Counted from the stretch's first letter, positions 31,398 through 42,500 are shown. The stretch is DNA of 64,000 bases from Microbacterium enclense (GCA_038182865.1 CP116226.1:3410001-3474000), one strand, 5' to 3'. Notes: generated by a model from the sequence alone, not told the origin. A program made the numbers and translations.

Positions 31398-33964
31398 CAG
31401 TCCTCCTGGGGTGCGAACACGATGTCGGTGACGGTGGTGGTCTCGGCCGCGGCGAACGAGATCTTCTCGATGCGACCGACCGCGCGCAGGTCGCCTTCGG
31501 CGAGACGCAGCGCCTCGACGTTCGGCCCCGAAACGGTGAGCGAGGTGACCGGCGTCTTCTGCGAGGCCTTCGCCTCGGTCTTGGCGCGACGGATGCCGAT
31601 GAGCGCTGCGCTCACGGCGGTGAGGACCGCCGGGTCGCCCTCGATGCCGAGCGGCTCCGGCCAGACGGCGGTGTGCACCGAACCGTCCTCGAACCACGAC
31701 CACACTTCTTCCGACGCGAACGACAGGACGGGCGCGAACAGGCGCACGAGCGTCGACAGAGCTGTACGCAGGGCGAGGGCTGCCGAGGCCTGCCCGACGT
31801 CGGTCTGGTCGTACGCGCGCTCTTTGACGAGCTCGAGGTAGTCGTCGCAGAAGGTCCAGAAGAACGACTCGGTGATCTCCAGGGCTCGCGCGTGGTCCCA
31901 CGCCTCGAAGGCGGCGGTGGCGTCGCGCACGACGGCATCCAGAGTCGACAGCATCGACGCGTCGAGCGCGTGCGTGACCTCCGCACCCTCGGGCACGGGG
32001 AACGACAGCACGAACTTGGCCGCGTTCAGCAGCTTGATGGCGAGGCGCCGGCCGATCTTGACCTGCGTCGGGTTCTGCGGGTCGAAGGCCGCGTCGGTGC
32101 CGAGGCGGCTCGACGCCGACCAATACCGCACCGCGTCGGAGCCGTGCTGCTTCAGGATGTCGGCGGGCGTGACGACGTTGCCCTTCGACTTCGACATCTT
32201 CTTGCGGTCGGGATCGACGATGAAGCCTGAGATGGCGGCATCCGACCAGGGGCTCCGGTCGTCTTCGAGGGCGCTGCGGAGCATCGTCGAGAAGAGCCAC
32301 GTGCGGATGATGTCCTGGCCCTGCGGGCGCAGGTCGAACGGGGCCACGAGGTTCCACAGCTCCTCGTCGCGCTGCCAGCCTCCGGCCAGCTGCGGGGTGA
32401 GCGACGAGGTCGCCCACGTGTCGAGGATGTCGCGCTCGGGGTCGAAGCCGCCGGGAACGCCCCGCTGGTCTTCGGTGTAGCCCGGGGGCACATCCGTGGT
32501 CGGGTCGACCGGCAGCGACGCGAGGTCGGGGGTCAGCACGCGCGCGTAGTCCCGCTCGCCGTTCTCGTCCAGCGCGTACCAGACCGGGATCGGCACGCCG
32601 AAGAAACGCTGACGCGACACGAGCCAGTCGCCGGTGAGGCCGTTCGTCCAGTTCTCGAAGCGCACGCGCATGAAGTCGGGATGCCACGACATCTCGCGCC
32701 CGAGGGAGATCAGACGCTCGCGCAGCTCGGCATCCCGCGCGCCGTTGCGGATGTACCACTGGCGCGTCGACACGATCTCGAGCGGCCGGTCGCCCTTCTC
32801 GAAGAACTTCACGGGGTGCGTGAAGGGCTTCGGCGCGCCCTCCATGGCGCCGGACTCCTGCAGAAGCTCGACGATGCGCTTCTTGGCGCTGAACACCGTC
32901 TTGCCTGCGAGCTCCGTGTACGCCGCCTTCGCGGCGTCCGTGACGATCACGTCGGGAGCCTCGGCGACGATGCGACCGTCCTTGCCGATGATCGTGCGGT
33001 TGGGCAGGTCGAGCTCACGCCACCAGATGATGTCGGTCACGTCGCCGAAGGTGCAGATCATGGCGATACCCGATCCCTTGTCCTTCTGCGCCAGCGGGTG
33101 CGCGAGCACCGGCACCTCGACGTCGAACAGCGGGGTGCGCACGGTCGTGCCGAACAGCGGCTGGTAGCGCTCGTCATCCGGGTTGGCGACAAGGGCAACG
33201 CACGCGGGAAGCAGCTCGGGGCGGGTGGTCTCGATGAACACGTCGCCCGAGCCATCGGTCTTCGCGAAGCCCACGCGGTGGTAGGCCGCAGGCTGGTCGC
33301 GGTCCTCGAGCTCGGCCTGGGCGATCGCGGAGCGGAAGTCGACGTCCCACAGCGTCGGCGCGAGCGCCTGGTACGCCTCGCCGCGCTCGATGTTGCGCAG
33401 GAACGCCAGCTGGCTCGTGCGGATCGAGTCGTCGGAGATCGTGCGGTAGGTCTGCGTCCAGTCGACACTGAGGCCCAGCTCGCGGAACAACTCCTCGAAC
33501 TGCTTCTCGTCTTCGATCGTCAGCTGCTCGCACAGCTCGATGAAGTTGCGGCGGCTGATGGGCACCTGGTCGGCGGCCTTGCTGCTCTTGTTGTCGCCAC
33601 CTGCGAACGGCGGGGTGAAATCAGCGTCGTAGGGGAGCGAGGGGTCGCAGCGCACGCCGTAGTAGTTCTGCACGCGACGCTCGGTCGGCAGGCCGTTGTC
33701 GTCCCAGCCCATGGGGTAGAACACGGTCTTGCCGCGCATCCGCTCGAAACGCACCTTCACATCGGTGTGCGTGAATGAGAACACGTGACCGATGTGCAGG
33801 CTTCCGGATGCCGTCGGCGGCGGGGTGTCCACCGAGTAGACGCCCTGACGGCCGGCTTCGGCCGCGCGGATGCGGTCGAAGACATAGGTGCCGCTCTCAC
33901 GCCACGCGGCGTCCCACTTCTGCTCGAGGCCTTCCAGGGCGGGCTTGTCAGGGATCGTGGCCAT
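31397..33964 (-). CDS. valS: Valyl-tRNA synthetase
   Basis: 855-residue class I aminoacyl-tRNA synthetase charging tRNA-Val. The HIGH signature is GSLHIGHVF near residue 50. The CP1 editing domain starts about 190, KMSKS is in PDRKKMSKSKGN near 565, and an anticodon-binding helical domain follows. A short C-terminal extension ends the protein. The Asp in GWDDNGLPTERRV is typical of ValRS and separates it from IleRS. ATG 33964 was taken since it starts at the normal N-terminus MATIPDKPALEGLEQKWD. No T-box is visible upstream, unlike ileS. It is divergent from the peptide ABC importer. Confidence 0.97.
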   Translation of the reverse strand: MATIPDKPALEGLEQKWDAAWRESGTYVFDRIRAAEAGRQGVYSVDTPPPTASGSLHIGHVFSFTHTDVKVRFERMRGKTVFYPMGWDDNGLPTERRVQNYYGVRCDPSLPYDADFTPPFAGGDNKSSKAADQVPISRRNFIELCEQLTIEDEKQFEELFRELGLSVDWTQTYRTISDDSIRTSQLAFLRNIERGEAYQALAPTLWDVDFRSAIAQAELEDRDQPAAYHRVGFAKTDGSGDVFIETTRPELLPACVALVANPDDERYQPLFGTTVRTPLFDVEVPVLAHPLAQKDKGSGIAMICTFGDVTDIIWWRELDLPNRTIIGKDGRIVAEAPDVIVTDAAKAAYTELAGKTVFSAKKRIVELLQESGAMEGAPKPFTHPVKFFEKGDRPLEIVSTRQWYIRNGARDAELRERLISLGREMSWHPDFMRVRFENWTNGLTGDWLVSRQRFFGVPIPVWYALDENGERDYARVLTPDLASLPVDPTTDVPPGYTEDQRGVPGGFDPERDILDTWATSSLTPQLAGGWQRDEELWNLVAPFDLRPQGQDIIRTWLFSTMLRSALEDDRSPWSDAAISGFIVDPDRKKMSKSKGNVVTPADILKQHGSDAVRYWSASSRLGTDAAFDPQNPTQVKIGRRLAIKLLNAAKFVLSFPVPEGAEVTHALDASMLSTLDAVVRDATAAFEAWDHARALEITESFFWTFCDDYLELVKERAYDQTDVGQASAALALRTALSTLVRLFAPVLSFASEEVWSWFEDGSVHTAVWPEPLGIEGDPAVLTAVSAALIGIRRAKTEAKASQKTPVTSLTVSGPNVEALRLAEGDLRAVGRIEKISFAAAETTTVTDIVFAPQED

Positions 33965-34232
33965 GGCGGTACTCCTCGAGCGATATGGGCGGCACTGTGT
34001 GAGCGTGCCTGATGGGTATGGCCTCCACGATACCGGTGGTCCCCATGTGCCGTGCTCGAGGCGCAGATCCGGGAAGGAGCGCCGGATCCGGACCGATCCG
34101 CGCGATTCCTCCGGATTCGCGGCCCGTTTCCGGATGTGCGTCACAAGCGGTCGCACGGTCCGGACTTTCCGCACCCGGTCCAGGAACACGGGTAGTCTGG
34201 AGGTTCCCCATCGAGAACTCTGAGGTTCCTCC

Positions 34233-35846
34233 ATGCCTTCTGTGCATTCCCGCCGTGTGCTCTCCGCGGTCGCCGTCGCGGCGGTAGCCGCCCTGTCCCT
34301 CTCGGCGTGCGCCGGTTCCGACCCCGCGGCCTCGGGCGACGGAGAGATCGTGTGGGCGATCGAGGGCGCGAACCTGTCGGCCGGGCACATGGACCCGCAG
34401 ACCAGCCAGCTCGACGTGTCGGCGATGGTGCAGCGCGCGGTCCTCGACTCGCTCGTGTTCCAGGAGGCCGACGGCTCCTTCTCGCCGTGGCTCGCAAGCT
34501 CCTGGGAGGTCGAGGACGGGGGAGCCACCTACGTCTTCCAGCTTCGCGACGACGTCACTTTCCACGATGGCACGACCTTCGACGCGGCCGCCGTGAAGGC
34601 GAACTTCGACCGCATCGCCGACCCGGAGACGGCGTCGGCGCAAGCGGCGTCGATGCTCGGCGGCGAGCTGTACGCCGGAACGGACGTGGTCGATGAGCAC
34701 ACCGTGCGCGTGCGCTTCTCGCAGCCCTACGCGCCGTTCCTCCAGGCGGCGAGCACCGCGCTGTTGGGCTTCTACTCGCCGGCGGTCCTCTCGTCCAAGG
34801 CCGACCAGCTCAAGGCCGGCGGTCCCGACGTGAACATCGGCACCGGCCCGTTCGAGCTCACCGAGTACACGCCCGACCAGGACATCGTCTACACCCGCAA
34901 CGACGACTACACCTGGGGCCCCGACGGGGGCGGGAAGCCCGCCTTCAAGACCTTGCGCGTCGATATCCTTCCCGAGGCCTCGGTGCGCGTCGGTGCTCTC
35001 TCGAGCGGCCAGGCCGACGTCGTCACCAACCTGCCGCCGAACCTCGTCTCGCAGGTCCCCGCCGACGACACGGTCGACTCGCTGGCCTATCCCGGGCTGC
35101 CCTACTCGCTCTACCTCAACGAGAAGTACGGCGTCTTCGCCGACCAGAACGTGCGTCAGGCCTTCAGCCGGGCGATCGACGTCGACACCGCGGTGCAGGA
35201 GATCTTCTTCGGCCAGTACCCGCGGGCATGGAGCATCCTCGGCGCGACGACCCCCGGCTACGACGCGAGCCTGGAGAACTCCTGGCCCTTCGATCCGGCC
35301 GAAGCCGATGCCCTGCTCGACGCCGCCGGATGGACGGGACGGGATGCCGACGGCATCCGCACGAAGGACGGTCAGCGCCTCTCCGCCCGGTGGATCGCCT
35401 GGACCCCTGTGCCGGACGACCGCGCCGCTCTCGCCAACGCGATTCAGAGCGACCTCAAGGCCGTCGGCTTCGATCTGCAGCGCGAGGTGCTCGAGCCGGG
35501 CGCCTATAACGAGCAGTACGGTCCGAAGACCTTCGATCTGACCGACTGGGGCTTCTCCGGCGTCGATCCCGACCTCCTGCGCAGCCACCTCGCCACCGAC
35601 GGCTTCCAGAACGCCTCACAGGTCAGCGACCCCGCCCTCGACGCTCTTCTCGAGCAGGGTGCGTCCACCACGGACCAGGCGGAGCGCAACACCGTGTACG
35701 CCCAGGTGCAGCAGTGGAACCTCGAGCACGCTGCGATCGTGCCGCTGTACAGCCCCGCGCTGATCAGTGCCGTCCGCCCCGACGTCACCGGCCTGACGTT
35801 CGACCTCTACGGTCGCCCCCTCTTCGCCACCGCGTCGGTCGGCTGA
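34233..35846 (+). CDS. ABC transporter substrate-binding lipoprotein (SBP family 5)
   Basis: 537-residue extracellular binding protein of the oligopeptide/nickel class. The signal peptide ends in lipobox LSAC (about residue 26), so it is membrane-anchored by lipid. Family features are LDSLVFQEADGSFSPWLASS, the VTFHDG motif and GTGPFELTEY. It presents its ligand to the permeases encoded next. The ligand may be peptides, nickel chelates or other small compounds; the pocket cannot be typed by eye. The 268-bp gap to valS contains several TCCGGA repeats and a possible TAGTCT -10 at 34193. The ribosome site is weak. Confidence 0.93.
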   Translation: MPSVHSRRVLSAVAVAAVAALSLSACAGSDPAASGDGEIVWAIEGANLSAGHMDPQTSQLDVSAMVQRAVLDSLVFQEADGSFSPWLASSWEVEDGGATYVFQLRDDVTFHDGTTFDAAAVKANFDRIADPETASAQAASMLGGELYAGTDVVDEHTVRVRFSQPYAPFLQAASTALLGFYSPAVLSSKADQLKAGGPDVNIGTGPFELTEYTPDQDIVYTRNDDYTWGPDGGGKPAFKTLRVDILPEASVRVGALSSGQADVVTNLPPNLVSQVPADDTVDSLAYPGLPYSLYLNEKYGVFADQNVRQAFSRAIDVDTAVQEIFFGQYPRAWSILGATTPGYDASLENSWPFDPAEADALLDAAGWTGRDADGIRTKDGQRLSARWIAWTPVPDDRAALANAIQSDLKAVGFDLQREVLEPGAYNEQYGPKTFDLTDWGFSGVDPDLLRSHLATDGFQNASQVSDPALDALLEQGASTTDQAERNTVYAQVQQWNLEHAAIVPLYSPALISAVRPDVTGLTFDLYGRPLFATASVG

Positions 35847-35882
35847 CCCCGCGCCGACCTCCTCGCTGAACCGGGACCCCGG

Positions 35883-36860
35883 ATGCCACGCTCTCGCTCG
35901 CGCACGATCCTGTCGCGCATCGGTGGAGTCGTGGCATCCGTCGTTCTGGTGCTCTGGGGGGCGGCGACTCTCGCTTTCGTGGCGTTCCGGATCATCCCGG
36001 GCGACCCCGTCGACGTGATGCTCGGGCCGCAGGCGCAGGTCAGCGAGGCCGTGAAAGACGGCATCCGCGACGAACTGGGGTTGAACCGCCCGGTACTTGA
36101 GCAGTACGCGGCGTTCCTCGCCCGGCTCGTTCGCGGTGATCTCGGGGAGTCGTATCAGCTGCGACTGCCGGTGACCGAGGTCATCGGGCGACAGCTCGGC
36201 CCCACCCTGCAGCTCTCCGCGCTCGCGCTCCTCCTCGCGATCGTCCTGGCTCTCGCCTCTGCGCTGCTGGTGCGCGGCCGCGCCGGTCGGGCGGTGGCAT
36301 CCGGAATCGAGCTCGTGGTGCTGTCGTCGCCGGTGTTCTGGACGGGCCTCGTGCTGTTGAGCGTGTTCTCCTTCCGCCTCGGGTGGTTCCCCGCATCGGG
36401 GGCCCGGGATGGTGCGGCGATGGTCCTGCCGGCGGTGACCCTCGCCCTCCCCGTAGCCGCCCTGCTCGCGCAGGTGCTCCGCGACGGGGTGCAGTCGGCG
36501 GAGCGGGAGGCGTTCCTGCTCACCGTCCGGGCCCGCGGGGCGACGCCGCTGCGTGAGAGCGTGCACCACACGCTTCGGCACGCGAGCGTGGGAGGGGTGA
36601 CTCTCGCCGCGTACCTCGTCGGCTCGCTTCTGGGCGGCGCGGTCCTCGTCGAGACGGTGTTCGCTCGCCCGGGCATCGGCCGCGTGACGCTCACGGCCAT
36701 CACCGATCGTGATCTGCCCGTCATCACGGGGGTCATCCTCCTCAGCGCGCTCGTCTTCGTCGTCGTCAACACCGTCGTCGACCTCGTGGTGCCGTTGCTC
36801 GACCCGCGGCTGCGGGGCGCAGCCGCCTCGGTGCAGACGCGGGCGGGGGTTCCGGCATGA
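35883..36860 (+). CDS. Peptide/nickel-type ABC transporter permease 1 (DppB-like)
   Basis: 325-residue inner-membrane permease with about six helices. The N-terminal FRIIPGDPVDVMLG is the DppB/OppB signature. The cytoplasmic EAA loop EAFLLTVRARGATPLRESVHH docks the ATPase. It pairs with the DppC-like protein, whose GTG/ATG-type start overlaps by 4 bp. The operon order is binding protein, permease 1, permease 2, fused ATPase. Confidence 0.93.
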   Translation: MPRSRSRTILSRIGGVVASVVLVLWGAATLAFVAFRIIPGDPVDVMLGPQAQVSEAVKDGIRDELGLNRPVLEQYAAFLARLVRGDLGESYQLRLPVTEVIGRQLGPTLQLSALALLLAIVLALASALLVRGRAGRAVASGIELVVLSSPVFWTGLVLLSVFSFRLGWFPASGARDGAAMVLPAVTLALPVAALLAQVLRDGVQSAEREAFLLTVRARGATPLRESVHHTLRHASVGGVTLAAYLVGSLLGGAVLVETVFARPGIGRVTLTAITDRDLPVITGVILLSALVFVVVNTVVDLVVPLLDPRLRGAAASVQTRAGVPA

Positions 36861-37675
36861 CGGCGCGGCGGGCGCGAACGATCGGACTGTCCGTGGCGGG
36901 CACGGTGCTGGCCGTCATCGTCCTCGCGGCGATCGCGCCCGGGCTCCTCGCGACCCACGACCCTCTCGTCACCGACGTCCGCGCGGCCCTCCAGCCGCCC
37001 AGCGCGGCGCATTGGTTCGGGACCGACCAGAGCGGACGCGATGTCTACTCACGCGTCGTCCACGGCGCGGGTCGTTCGGTCGGCATCGGTCTTCTCGCCA
37101 CGACCCTCGCCTTCGTCGCGGGGGTCACGGCCGGCTCGCTCTCCGCCGTCGCCCCTCGGATCGTGGATGCCGGCGCCATGCGCGTCGTCGACGTCCTGCT
37201 CGCCTTTCCCGAGTTCCTCGTCGCTCTCCTGGTCGTCGCGATCCTCGGCCCGGGGCCGGTCAACGTCGCCGTGGCGGTGACGATCGCGGCCGTACCGGTG
37301 TACATCCGCCTTGCGCGCGCCCAGACGCGAACGCTCGCTGCCGCCGAGCACGTGGAGGCCGCGCGGATCGTGGGCGTCCCCGCCACCCTCGTGCACGTAC
37401 GCCACGTGCTTCCCGGCGTCCTGGGCGCGGTGAGCGTGCTCGCCACGATCGGAATCGGCACGAGCATCCTCGCCGCCGCCGGCCTGAGCTTCCTGGGCCT
37501 CGGTCCCACCGAGCCGACGCCCGAATGGGGGCTGATGCTGTCGGCCGGTCGCAACCTGCTGCTGCAGGCCCCGTGGGTCGCGGTGTATCCCGGGCTCGCG
37601 ATCACGGCGACCGTCGTGAGCGTGAGCGTGATCGGCCGCATCCTGCGGGCACGGACCGAGGAGAGCGCCACATGA
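36857..37675 (+). CDS. Peptide/nickel-type ABC transporter permease 2 (DppC-like)
   Basis: 272-residue permease with about six helices. The segment HDPLVTDVRAALQPPSAAHW followed by FGTDQSGRDVYSRVVHG is diagnostic of the DppC/OppC family. The EAA loop is VEAARIVGVPATLVHVRHVL. It overlaps permease 1 upstream and the ATPase downstream by 4 bp each, so the three are translationally coupled. Confidence 0.93.
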   Translation: MTARRARTIGLSVAGTVLAVIVLAAIAPGLLATHDPLVTDVRAALQPPSAAHWFGTDQSGRDVYSRVVHGAGRSVGIGLLATTLAFVAGVTAGSLSAVAPRIVDAGAMRVVDVLLAFPEFLVALLVVAILGPGPVNVAVAVTIAAVPVYIRLARAQTRTLAAAEHVEAARIVGVPATLVHVRHVLPGVLGAVSVLATIGIGTSILAAAGLSFLGLGPTEPTPEWGLMLSAGRNLLLQAPWVAVYPGLAITATVVSVSVIGRILRARTEESAT

Positions 37676-39237
37676 GCGAGGCACCCGTCGTCGAGGGAGG
37701 GGTGCGCGTCCGCGGCCTGCGGGTCGCGGCCGGCACGACCGAGCTCGTCCGCGGCCTCGATCTCGAGGTCGCGCCGGGGGAGTGCGTCGCGATCGTGGGG
37801 GAGTCGGGTACGGGGAAGTCGTTGACGGCGAAGGCCCTGCTCGGGCTCGTCCCGGGGTCGCTGTCGTGGAGCGCCGAGATGCTCGAGGTCGACGGCGTCG
37901 ACGCCCGCACGCTCGACGAACGTGGATGGCGCCGCCTCCGCGGACGCCGCATCGCCCTCGTCTCCCAGGACGCTCTCGTCTCCCTCGACCCCCTGCGCCG
38001 CGTCGGAGCCGAGGTCGCGGAGCCTCTTCGCATCCACGAACCCGCCCTGCGCGGTGCCGCGCTCCGTGCGCGCGTCCACGAGATCCTCGACCGTGTCGCG
38101 CTCCCCGAACCGGATCGGCGCGCGCGGCAATACCCCCACGAGCTGTCGGGAGGTCTGCGCCAGCGTGCCCTCCTCGCGTCCGCGCTCGCCGCCGATCCGG
38201 CGATCATCGTCGCCGACGAACCGACGACGGCTCTGGATGCCACCGTGCAGGCACGCGTCCTCGACCAGCTGCGCGAGGTCGCCGAGAGCGGTGTCGCGGT
38301 CGTCTTCATCAGCCACGACCTGGGCGCTGTGCGTCGGGTCGCGGATCGGGTGATCGTGATGCACGACGGTCGCGTGGTCGAGACGGGGACGACCGCCGAC
38401 GTGCTCGCCGCTCCGCGCGACCCGCAGACGCGTGCGCTCGTCGCGGCGACGCAGCACGAACAGATGCTGCGCGCTCCCCGTTTCGACGCACCCCTCGTCT
38501 CCGGCGAGCGGCTGACCCGCCGCTTCGGGGACCGGACCGCGGTCGACGACGTGAGCTTCGCGCTCCAGCGGGGACGCACCCTCGCGATCGTCGGAGAATC
38601 CGGGTCGGGCAAGACCACTCTCGCCCGCATGATCGTCGGAGTGAGCGAACCCGATGCCGGTACCCTCACCTTCGACGGTCGCCCCTGGTCGCCGCACGCC
38701 GCGACCGGCCCGGCGCGCCGCCGCGTGCAGCTGGTGCAGCAGAACCCGTGGGGCTCCCTGAATCCGCGCTGGAGCGTGACACGCACGCTGTGCGAGGCGG
38801 TCGCGGCGGCGGGGGTGCCGCGCGCTCGCCGTCGAGCGGAGGTCGATGCCCTCCTCCACGAAGTGGGACTGAGCCCCGCGTTCGGTCGGCGTCTGCCCGC
38901 ACAGCTCTCCGGCGGGCAACGACAGCGCGTCGCCATCGCCCGCGCCCTCGCGACCAGCCCCGACCTGCTCGTGCTCGACGAACCGGTGTCGGCGCTCGAT
39001 GCGACCGTGCGCGCGCGTATCCTCGATCGCCTCCGCAGCCTGCAGCGCGAGCGCGATCTGGCCATGGTGTTCATCACCCACGACCTCGACGTCGTCGCGG
39101 GCATCGCCGACAACGTGCTCGTCATGAAGGACGGCCGCGTCGTCGACTCCGGCCCCGTGCCGTACATCTTCACGGAGCCCCGGCATCCCTTCACCCGGGA
39201 ACTGCTCGCGGCCACCGGCGCCGCCGCCGCCAGCTAG
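37672..39237 (+). CDS. Fused double ATP-binding protein of the peptide ABC importer
   Basis: 521-residue protein with two ABC ATPase domains in one chain, replacing separate DppD and DppF. Domain 1 (about 10-260) has Walker A GESGTGKS, signature ELSGGLRQRALLAS and Walker B IIVADEPTTALD. Domain 2 (about 275-520) has GESGSGKTT, QLSGGQRQRVAIAR and LLVLDEPVSALD, each with an H-loop His (FISHDLG and FITHDLD). The C-terminal FTEPRHPFTRELL resembles the oligopeptide transporter tail. It energises import by the two permeases. Such fusions are frequent in Actinobacteria. Confidence 0.95.
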   Translation: MSEAPVVEGGVRVRGLRVAAGTTELVRGLDLEVAPGECVAIVGESGTGKSLTAKALLGLVPGSLSWSAEMLEVDGVDARTLDERGWRRLRGRRIALVSQDALVSLDPLRRVGAEVAEPLRIHEPALRGAALRARVHEILDRVALPEPDRRARQYPHELSGGLRQRALLASALAADPAIIVADEPTTALDATVQARVLDQLREVAESGVAVVFISHDLGAVRRVADRVIVMHDGRVVETGTTADVLAAPRDPQTRALVAATQHEQMLRAPRFDAPLVSGERLTRRFGDRTAVDDVSFALQRGRTLAIVGESGSGKTTLARMIVGVSEPDAGTLTFDGRPWSPHAATGPARRRVQLVQQNPWGSLNPRWSVTRTLCEAVAAAGVPRARRRAEVDALLHEVGLSPAFGRRLPAQLSGGQRQRVAIARALATSPDLLVLDEPVSALDATVRARILDRLRSLQRERDLAMVFITHDLDVVAGIADNVLVMKDGRVVDSGPVPYIFTEPRHPFTRELLAATGAAAAS

Positions 39238-39346
39238 GCGTCAGGCGAACGCGCTGCCGCGCCCGTGCCTGCGCGGAGTGTCCCCGACACCGGTCGGGAC
39301 CCCCTCGCCCGCGGCGCGGACGGACGAGAGCGCGTAGACTGGGTCC

Positions 39347-39555
39347 ATCAGCACCGATCCGGCCATCACCGGGGAGCTCGCGGAAGAACCTCCGATCCCT
39401 CGACACCTGGGGCCGGGACAGTAGAACCGCGCGGGGCAGGCCCGTCACAGCCGCAGTGAGAGGGGCGCCGGTTCCGAACGGGACAGGCGCAACGCGGGGT
39501 GGTACCGCGGTCCGTGAGGGTCGTCCCCGCAGGTGGATCCAACCTGCGGAGAGAC
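39347..39555 (+). promoter_or_regulatory. T-box leader of ileS (translational type)
   Basis: The invariant T-box sequence GGGTGGTACCGCGG occupies 39497-39510, with the TGGT bulge that pairs with the tRNA acceptor end. About 130 nt upstream a short stem I, CCGG/CCGG, presents ATC (39365-39367), an isoleucine codon, as specifier. Near the gene, CCGCAGGT (39527-39534) pairs with ACCTGCGG (39542-39549), which overlaps the ribosome site GGAGAG. Uncharged tRNA-Ile should free this site and raise ileS translation. There is no terminator, matching actinobacterial translational T-boxes with ultrashort stem I. TAGACT at 39335-39340 is a likely -10. Confidence 0.92.
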
Positions 39556-42500
39556 ATGACCTACCCACGCCCCTCATCTTTCGGCCCCGCCGCTGACGGC
39601 ACGGCAGCCGAGACGGCATCCGTCGTCCCCAGCCCCCGCTTCCCGGCGATCGAGCAGGAGACGCTCGCGTTCTGGGAGGCCGACGACACCTTCCGCGCCT
39701 CGATCGCGAACCGCGACGGCGCCGAGGAGTGGGTGTTCTACGACGGCCCGCCCTTCGCCAACGGCCTGCCGCACTACGGGCATCTGCTCACCGGGTATGC
39801 CAAGGACGTCTTCCCGCGCTTCCAGACCATGCGCGGCAAGAAGGTCGACCGCGTCTTCGGCTGGGACACCCACGGTCTTCCCGCCGAACTCGAGGCGATG
39901 AAGCAGCTCGGGATCACCGAGAAGGACGAGATCGAGCGCATGGGGGTCGCGACCTTCAATGCCAAGGCGCGCGAGTCGGTGCTCGAGTACACCCGCGAGT
40001 GGCAGGACTACGTCACTCGCCAGGCGCGCTGGGTCGACTTCGAGCGCGGCTACAAGACGCTGGACACGTCGTACATGGAGAGCGTGCTGTGGGCCTTCAA
40101 GACCCTGCACGACAAGGGCCTCGCGTACGAGGGCTACCGCGTGCTGCCGTACTGCTGGCGCGATGAGACGCCCCTGTCGACGCATGAGTTGCGCATGGAC
40201 GACGACGTCTACAAGATGCGCCAGGACCCGTCGGTGACCGTCACCTTCCCGCTCGTGGGCGCAAAGGCAGAGGCCCTCGGCCTCACCGGCGTTCGGGCCC
40301 TCGCGTGGACGACGACGCCGTGGACCCTGCCGACCAACCTCGCGCTCGCGGTGGGTCCCGGCATCCGGTACGCCGTCGTCGAGGGCGGTCCGCACGGCGC
40401 CGCCGATGTGTACCGCGCGCCCGACGGCACCCCCGACGAGGCGATCGAGGCGACCGCTCACCGTTACCTGCTGGCCGAGGACCTTCTGCCGGGTTACGCG
40501 AAAGACCTCGGATACGAGACCCCGGATGCCGCCCGCCAGGCGGTGCAGACGACGATCCTGGGTTCGGAGCTCGAGGGCGTGTCGTACGACCGCCTGTTCG
40601 ACTACTACGCCGACGCCGAGACGTGGGGGACGCGGAATGCGTGGAAGATCCTCGTCGACGACTACGTCACGGTCTCGGACGGCACCGGCATCGTTCACCA
40701 GGCCCCGGCCTACGGCGAGGACGACAAGCGCCTCGCGGATGCCGCGGGCCTGCCGACGATCATCTCGCTCGACGACGGCGGCCGGTTCCTGTCGGCCGTG
40801 ACAGACGTCGCGGGGGAGCTCTGGATGGAGGCCAACCGGCCGCTCATCCGTCTGCTCAAGCAGGGCGGTCGGCTGCTCCGCGAAGCGTCGTACGAGCACT
40901 CCTACCCGCACTGCTGGCGCTGCCGGAACCCCCTGATCTACAAGGCCGTATCGAGCTGGTTCGTGCGGGTGACCGACATCAAGGACGACCTGCTGGCGAA
41001 CAACCAGCGGATCACGTGGGTGCCCGAGAACGTCAAGGAGGGCCAGTTCGGCAAGTGGCTCGAGGGCGCGCGCGACTGGTCGATCAGCCGCAACCGCTAC
41101 TGGGGCTCACCCATCCCGGTGTGGAAGAGCGACGACCCGAACTACCCGCGCGTCGACGTGTACGGCTCGCTCGCCGACATGGAAGCCGACTTCGGCCGCC
41201 TGCCGGTGAACGCCGACGGCGAGGTGGACCTCCACCGCCCCTACATCGACGACCTCACGCGCCCGAACCCCGACGACCCGACGGGGCAGTCGACGATGCG
41301 CCGCATCGAAGACGTGCTCGACGTGTGGTTCGACTCGGGCTCCATGCCGTTCGCCCAGGTTCACTACCCGTTCGAGAACCACGAGTGGTTCGATGAGCAC
41401 GCCCCGGCGGACTTCATCGTGGAGTACATCGGCCAGACCCGCGGCTGGTTCTACGTGATGCACGTGCTCTCGACCGCGCTGTTCGACCGTCCGGCGTACA
41501 CCGGGGTGTCGTGCCACGGCATCGTGCTCGGCAACGACGGCCAGAAGATGTCGAAGTCGCTGCGCAACTACCCCGACGTGCGCGAGGTGTTCGACCGCGA
41601 CGGCTCGGATGCCATGCGCTGGTTCCTCATGTCGAGTTCGGTGCTCCGCGGCGGCAACCTCGTCGTGACCGAGGAGGGGATCCGCTCGGGAGTGCGCGAG
41701 TTCCTCCTGCCGCTGTGGAACGCGTGGTACTTCTTCGCGACGTACTCCAACGCGTCCGGCCCCGACGGCTACACCGCCGAATGGCGCACCGACTCGACCG
41801 ACGTGCTCGACCGGTACATCCTGGCGCTCACCGGTGACCTCGTGCAGGGCGTCGCCGCCGATCTCGAAGGCCTGGACTCCACGACCGCGTCCGAACGTCT
41901 GCGTGACTTCGCCGAGGTGTTGACCAACTGGTACATCCGGCGCTCCCGTGACCGCTTCTGGGTGGGGGTGACCGAGGACCCGTCCAGCCGCGAGGCCTTC
42001 GACACGCTCTACACCGTGCTCGAGACCCTCACCCGTGTCGCCGCCCCGCTGCTGCCGCTCGTGACAGAGCGCGTGTGGCAGGGCCTGACGGGTGGGCGCA
42101 GCGTGCACCTGGAGGACTGGCCCGACGCGTCGGCGTTCCCCGGGGCGGAAGACATCCGCACCGCGATGGACACCGTCCGTGACGTCTCCAGCGTCGCCAA
42201 CGCGCTGCGCAAGCGCGAGGGCAAGCGCGTGCGCCTGCCGTTGCCTCGCCTGACGGTGGTGACTCCGGATGCCGCAGGCCTGGCGCAGTTCGAGGACCTC
42301 GTGCGCGAGGAGCTCAACGTCAAGAGCGTCCAGGTGGTCGAGCTGACGCCGCAGTCCTTCGACGAGTTCGGCCTCGCGCAGCGGCTCGTCGTCAACGCGC
42401 GCGCCGCCGGCCCTCGTCTGGGCAAGCGCGTGCAGCAGGTCATCCAGGCGGCGAAGGCCGGGAACTGGACCGAGACGGAGCGAGGCATCGTCGTGCAGAC

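Noticed and set aside
33965..34232. T-box or riboswitch upstream of valS or the ABC importer
   Set aside because: No GGGTGGTACCGCGG-type sequence or conserved riboswitch core was found; only scattered TCCGGA repeats.
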